From: Pseudomonadota bacterium
GTDB taxonomy: Bacteria > Pseudomonadota > Alphaproteobacteria > Acetobacterales > Acetobacteraceae
Length of the DNA stretch: 18,758 bases
Direction of reading: 5' to 3'
NCBI GenBank assembly: GCA_021826485.1
Contig: JAKAZX010000028.1
Location: 1-18,758, forward strand
Each line of letters starts with the position of its first letter. Position 1 is the first letter of the stretch. The notes below the pieces were generated by a model, which saw only the letters and a list, made by a program, of their open reading frames with translations, was not told the DNA's origin and ran no database searches. Positions 16,311 to 18,758 of the stretch are shown in pieces. The translations under genes were made by a program, and so were the position numbers.

Positions 16311-16648
16311 CGGCCGATACACTCCAAATCCGCAGCCCCGCCCCCGACGATGCAGGCCGACGCATCGCCCTGGCAGCAATTCTCGGTCAGGTAGCGCATC
16401 AGCGCGTTCATCGCGCCGAATTCCGCGGCGTAGATCAGCGACCGTCCGTCGCGCCGGAAGCGCACCAGGCCAGCATGCTTGAGCTGGTTGAGATGGAACG
16501 ACAGCGTTGCCGACGGCAGTCCGAGGCGGTCCCCGATCTGCCCGGCCGCCATGCCGGACGGCCCGGCATGTACCAGCGTGCGGAAGATGTCGAGCCGGGA
16601 TTCCTGCGCGAGCGCCGCCAGGGCGGCAGCGGCGTCTGATCTCTCCAT
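16307..16648 (-). CDS. arsR: Arsenical-responsive repressor ArsR (ArsR/SmtB family)
   Basis: A 113-residue winged-helix repressor. The DNA-recognition region is AAGQIGDRLGLPSATLSFHL (34-53), followed by NQLKHAGLVRFRRDGRSLIY (54-73), the wing. The usual CVC metal motif of E. coli-type ArsR at the start of the recognition helix is missing. Instead, a C-terminal cluster ENCCQGDASAC provides C91, C92 and C99, as in the Acidithiobacillus ferrooxidans type of ArsR. The ATG at 16648 begins MERSDAAAAL, the expected N terminus. No Shine-Dalgarno lies at normal distance (GGAG is only two bases from the ATG). The promoter -10 box ends 6 bases upstream, so the message may be leaderless. It is first in arsR-arsC-acr3 and should autoregulate the operon. 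Confidence 0.92.
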   Translation of the reverse strand: MERSDAAAALAALAQESRLDIFRTLVHAGPSGMAAGQIGDRLGLPSATLSFHLNQLKHAGLVRFRRDGRSLIYAAEFGAMNALMRYLTENCCQGDASACIVGGGAADLECIGR

Positions 16649-16668
16649 ATCTCCAGTATAATGGAAAT
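16649..16668. promoter_or_regulatory. Candidate ArsR operator
   Basis: ATCTCCA-GTATAA-TGGAAAT is a 7-6-7 inverted repeat with one mismatch, directly upstream of the arsR start. It covers the -10 box, so a bound repressor would block RNA polymerase. It is one of the few AT-rich patches in this GC-rich window. Confidence 0.6.
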
Positions 16669-16682
16669 TTTGGGTGGGGCAA
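16655..16682 (-). promoter_or_regulatory. Candidate ars operon promoter
   Basis: On the minus strand TTGCCC (16682-16677) is followed after 16 bases by TATACT (16660-16655), a good -10 box. A start 6-8 bases past the -10 falls on or next to the A of the arsR ATG (16648). Confidence 0.6.
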
Positions 16683-16714
16683 GGTACGGCCGGCGCTCCG
16701 TGCGCCGACCCGCA

Positions 16715-16743
16715 TTGTCCGCCCAAGCGGCGCCGGCTAGGAT
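16715..16743 (+). promoter_or_regulatory. Candidate promoter of the secreted-protein gene
   Basis: TTGTCC (16715-16720) and TAGGAT (16738-16743) are separated by 17 bases, each matching four of six consensus bases. The gene start is 33 bases downstream of the -10. It is divergent from, and close to, the ars promoter. Confidence 0.4.
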
Positions 16744-16776
16744 TCCACGTTCCCGTGAATCCGGGCCGGAGGGACC

Positions 16777-17322
16777 ATGCCGCGTCACGCTGCCTTCGCC
16801 GCGCTTGCCGCTGTTTCCGTGCTGTGCTGGCAGGGGCGTGCCCGTGCCGCCGAACCGCCGCCGCCGGAAGCCTGCATGAAGCCGATTCCGCCCGGCTCGG
16901 CCGATCCGGTCGTGCGCGACGTGCATTTCCACGTCACCTCGGGCAGCCCGCTGATCTCCATCACGCTCTGCATCGCCTCGGCCAAGCCGAACGTGCTGCA
17001 GGGCGCGGCCGCCAATGTCGGTGTGTTCAGCCATGACGGCGTGCTGATAAACTATGCCGGCCAGGGCTACACCAATGTTGCACCGCTGGAGAATCCCGCG
17101 GCCGACGGGCCGAAGCTGGTGCTGATGTACGGCGTGGCGATCGAGGTCGATCCGAAATACGGCCAGAATTTCGCGACCGACACGGTGGTGGCGCTGACCA
17201 CCGTGGCCTGCGCGAAACCGCTGCCCGCCTGCGAGCCGGGGGCGCAGCAGACCGCCACTTTCCTGCTGCCGGTGCAGATCGACCAGGACCTGCCCGGCGG
17301 CGGGAAGCCGGCGAAGCCGTAG
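16777..17322 (+). CDS. Secreted/periplasmic protein of unknown function
   Basis: A 181-residue protein with a clear Sec signal: MPRHAAFAALAAVSVLCWQG followed by RARA-AEP, with cleavage likely after A24 or A25. The mature part is rich in beta-prone stretches (DVHFHVTSGSPLISITLCIA, VGVFSHDGVLINYAGQGYTN, GPKLVLMYGVAIEVDPKYGQ). It has four cysteines (C33, C65, C145, C152) that could form two disulfides. The C terminus is Pro/Gly/Lys-rich. I do not recognise a family. The ATG at 16777 is supported by GGAGGG 3-8 bases upstream (16768-16773), slightly close. It is transcribed away from the ars operon, sharing a 128-base intergenic region; a role in metalloid response is possible but unsupported by the protein itself. 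Confidence 0.75.
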   Translation: MPRHAAFAALAAVSVLCWQGRARAAEPPPPEACMKPIPPGSADPVVRDVHFHVTSGSPLISITLCIASAKPNVLQGAAANVGVFSHDGVLINYAGQGYTNVAPLENPAADGPKLVLMYGVAIEVDPKYGQNFATDTVVALTTVACAKPLPACEPGAQQTATFLLPVQIDQDLPGGGKPAKP

Positions 17323-17335
17323 CGGCCGGGGCGCG

Positions 17336-18148
17336 TCAGCCGAACCGGAAGCCCGACAGCGCCTTGCCGGCCAGATGTTCGGCATAGACGTGCCGCCCGA
17401 CATCCGCCCCGGCGGCGCCGGCGGCGACCATCAGCGGGATCAGGTGCTCCTCCTCCGGATGGCAGTCGCGGGCGTGCGGCGCGCGGGACCATTCGGCCAG
17501 CAGCGCATCGCGCCGCCCCGGCTCGGCGGTGGCGGCATCTACCAGCCAGTCGTCGAAGGCGACCGATTCCGGGTTGCCGCGCCCGCTGAACAGCATGCGC
17601 AGATTATGATAGCTCATGCCGGAGCCGACGATCAGCACGCCCTGGTCGCGCAGCGGCGCCAGCGCCCGGCCGATCGCCAGATGCGCCGCCGGGTCCATCC
17701 CGGCTTTCAGGGACAGTTGCAGGACCGGGATATCGGCGTCGGGGAAGGCCACCTTCAGCGGCACGAACACCCCGTGGTCGAAGCCGCGCCCGCCGTCCTC
17801 CGCCGTGGCGATGCCGGCAGCCTCCAGCAGCCGCCGCACCTCCGCGGCCAGATCGGGCGCGCCGGGCGCCGGGTAGGTCAGCCGGTAGGTGTGCTCGGGG
17901 AAGCCGTAATAGTCGAACAGCAGGCCTGGATGCGCGGCGGTGTTCACCGTCGGCACCGGCGCCTCCCAGTGGCCGGAAATGATCAGGATGGCGCGCGGGC
18001 GCTGCGGCAGGGAGGCCGCGATGCCGCGCAGATAGGCCTCCATCTTCACCCACATCGTCGGATTGGCGGGCGGCGGGTCCATGAAGAAGCACGGCCCGCC
18101 GCCATGCGGGATGAACAGGGTGGGCTGGCGCCGGGCGTCGTCGCTCAT
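17336..18148 (-). CDS. Extradiol ring-cleavage dioxygenase, LigB/DODA (YgiD-like) family
   Basis: A 270-residue class III extradiol dioxygenase-type protein, matching the 4,5-DOPA dioxygenase/YgiD branch in length and motifs. Metal and catalytic histidines are visible in LFIPHGGGP (H15), AILIISGHWEAP (H60), FDHGVFVPL (H125), GSGMSYHNLR (H181) and HPEEEHLIPLMVA (H235). Family members cleave catecholic rings (for instance L-DOPA) using a mononuclear metal; the actual substrate here is unknown. The ATG at 18148 has GGAGGT 9 bases upstream on the minus strand. It stands alone between the convergent secreted-protein gene (13-base gap) and an upstream enolase-family gene on the same strand, 105 bases away. 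A hairpin lies between them, so it is probably a separate transcript. Confidence 0.9.
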   Translation of the reverse strand: MSDDARRQPTLFIPHGGGPCFFMDPPPANPTMWVKMEAYLRGIAASLPQRPRAILIISGHWEAPVPTVNTAAHPGLLFDYYGFPEHTYRLTYPAPGAPDLAAEVRRLLEAAGIATAEDGGRGFDHGVFVPLKVAFPDADIPVLQLSLKAGMDPAAHLAIGRALAPLRDQGVLIVGSGMSYHNLRMLFSGRGNPESVAFDDWLVDAATAEPGRRDALLAEWSRAPHARDCHPEEEHLIPLMVAAGAAGADVGRHVYAEHLAGKALSGFRFG

Positions 18149-18221
18149 GACTGGGGACCTCCGATTCTGGCGCGCATATGGGCACACGCGGCCGGCCGGA
18201 CCACGGGGCAAATGTCGATCC

Positions 18222-18246
18222 CGGCCATCGATCCGTTCGATGGCCG
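18222..18246 (-). terminator. Hairpin downstream of the enolase-family gene, probable terminator
   Basis: A perfect 10-base-pair stem with a 5-base loop: CGGCCATCGA-TCCGT-TCGATGGCCG. It begins 7 bases after the stop of the minus-strand enolase-family gene. No proper T-tract follows (the downstream sequence is GGATCGACATTTG), so it is an imperfect intrinsic terminator or a 3'-end processing hairpin. It lies wholly in the intergenic gap before the dioxygenase gene. Confidence 0.55.
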
Positions 18247-18253
18247 CTCCCGC

Positions 18254-18758
18254 TCAGTCCGGCAGCGCCACCGGGCCGAAGTGCGGCACCAGATGCAGGG
18301 CGTCGCCGGTATAGGGGTGGGCGCGCGCCACATCCTCATCCAGTTCAACGCCCAGGCCGGGCGCGTCGGGGACCAGCACGTAGCCGTCCTGCCAGCGGAT
18401 CGGCGTCTTCAGCAGCCTGGCGTGGAAGCCGCCCCAGGTGCCGATGCTTTCCAGGATCAGGAAATTCGGGATGCAGGCGGCGAGCTGGATGTTCGCCGCG
18501 CCCTCGATCGGGCCGCAATAAAGATGCGGGGCGATCTGGGCGTAATACGCCTCCGCCATGCCGGCGATCTTCTTCGCCTCCAGCAGTCCACCGACGCGGC
18601 CCAGCGCCATTTGCAGGATCGAGGCGGCGCGGCATTCCAGCACGCGGGCGAACTCGTATTTGGTCGCCAGCCGTTCGCCGGTGGCAATCGGGATCGTGGT
18701 CTGGCGCGCGACCAGCGCCATTTCCTCCGGCTTCTCGGGGGGCACCGGCTCCTCGAAC
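18254..18758 (-). CDS. Enolase-superfamily enzyme (mandelate racemase/sugar-acid dehydratase-like), C-terminal part
   Basis: The last 167 residues of a gene cut by the right edge. The segment begins FEEPVPPE, the beta-strand carrying a metal-binding glutamate. It continues with IPIATGERL (second metal-ligand Glu at fragment residue 28), ILQMALGRVGGLLEAKKIA, AYYAQIAPHLYCGPIEGAAN (the active-site His at 78), IPNFLILES (Glu 103) and a final APGLGVELDED. This is the barrel half of mandelate racemase/muconate lactonising-type proteins, most like the acid-sugar dehydratases. The residue after Q-M, which is Asp in the usual QPD of dehydratases and forms a dyad with the His, is Ala here. The N-terminal capping domain and lysine motif are outside the window, so the exact reaction cannot be assigned. 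Confidence 0.85.
   Translation of the reverse strand, partial: FEEPVPPEKPEEMALVARQTTIPIATGERLATKYEFARVLECRAASILQMALGRVGGLLEAKKIAGMAEAYYAQIAPHLYCGPIEGAANIQLAACIPNFLILESIGTWGGFHARLLKTPIRWQDGYVLVPDAPGLGVELDEDVARAHPYTGDALHLVPHFGPVALPD

Overview
The window is an ordinary-looking piece of a very GC-rich bacterial chromosome (about two thirds to 70% G+C by eye). It is most likely from an alphaproteobacterium of the Rhodospirillales/Acetobacteraceae type. The support is a TRAP carboxylate transporter, a dapD-dapE succinylase lysine pathway, a GGDEF protein paired with a DUF2336 protein, and an Acr3-type arsenic operon. The taxonomic call is inference; no rRNA or tRNA gene is present. Coding density is extreme. 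No stretch longer than about 150 bases lacks a gene, and thirteen gene junctions are 4-base start/stop overlaps (ATGA, GTGA or TTGA).

Layout. (1) 1-821, plus strand: the tail of an unidentified gene, then a carboxymuconolactone-decarboxylase-like protein without the usual CxxC. (2) 3722-803, minus strand: a three-gene coupled operon encoding an FAD-dependent dehydrogenase of the fumarate-reductase flavoprotein type, an alpha/beta-hydrolase-fold protein whose nucleophile and histidine positions are altered, and a protein of unknown function. (3) 3871-8896, plus strand, divergent from (2) across 148 bases: a TRAP transporter operon. The binding protein (dctP) is separated from the two membrane subunits (dctQ, dctM) by four other genes: a small helical protein, a SAM methyltransferase and two homologous cysteine-containing proteins that resemble the TIGR04076 family. 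Regions 2 and 3 together look like an uptake and catabolism locus for an unknown organic acid, and are the most novel part of the window.

(4) 12011-8898, minus strand: dapD, dapE (apparent TTG start) and two small membrane proteins that look like diverged paralogues. (5) 12149-14760, plus strand: a PAS-GGDEF diguanylate cyclase with an intact active site and I-site, overlapping a DUF2336 protein. (6) 16648-14800, minus strand: arsR-arsC-acr3, an arsenite/arsenate resistance operon. Its promoter and a candidate operator coincide, and the arsR message may be leaderless. (7) 16777-17322, plus strand: a secreted four-cysteine protein of unknown family. (8) 18148-17336, minus strand: a LigB/DODA-type extradiol dioxygenase. 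(9) 18758-18254, minus strand: the C-terminal part of an enolase-superfamily (mandelate racemase/sugar acid dehydratase-like) enzyme, cut by the window edge and followed by a strong hairpin.

No mobile element, CRISPR array, RNA gene, phage gene or defence system was recognised. The nearest thing to a new system is the divergent TRAP locus with its embedded methyltransferase and paired cysteine proteins.
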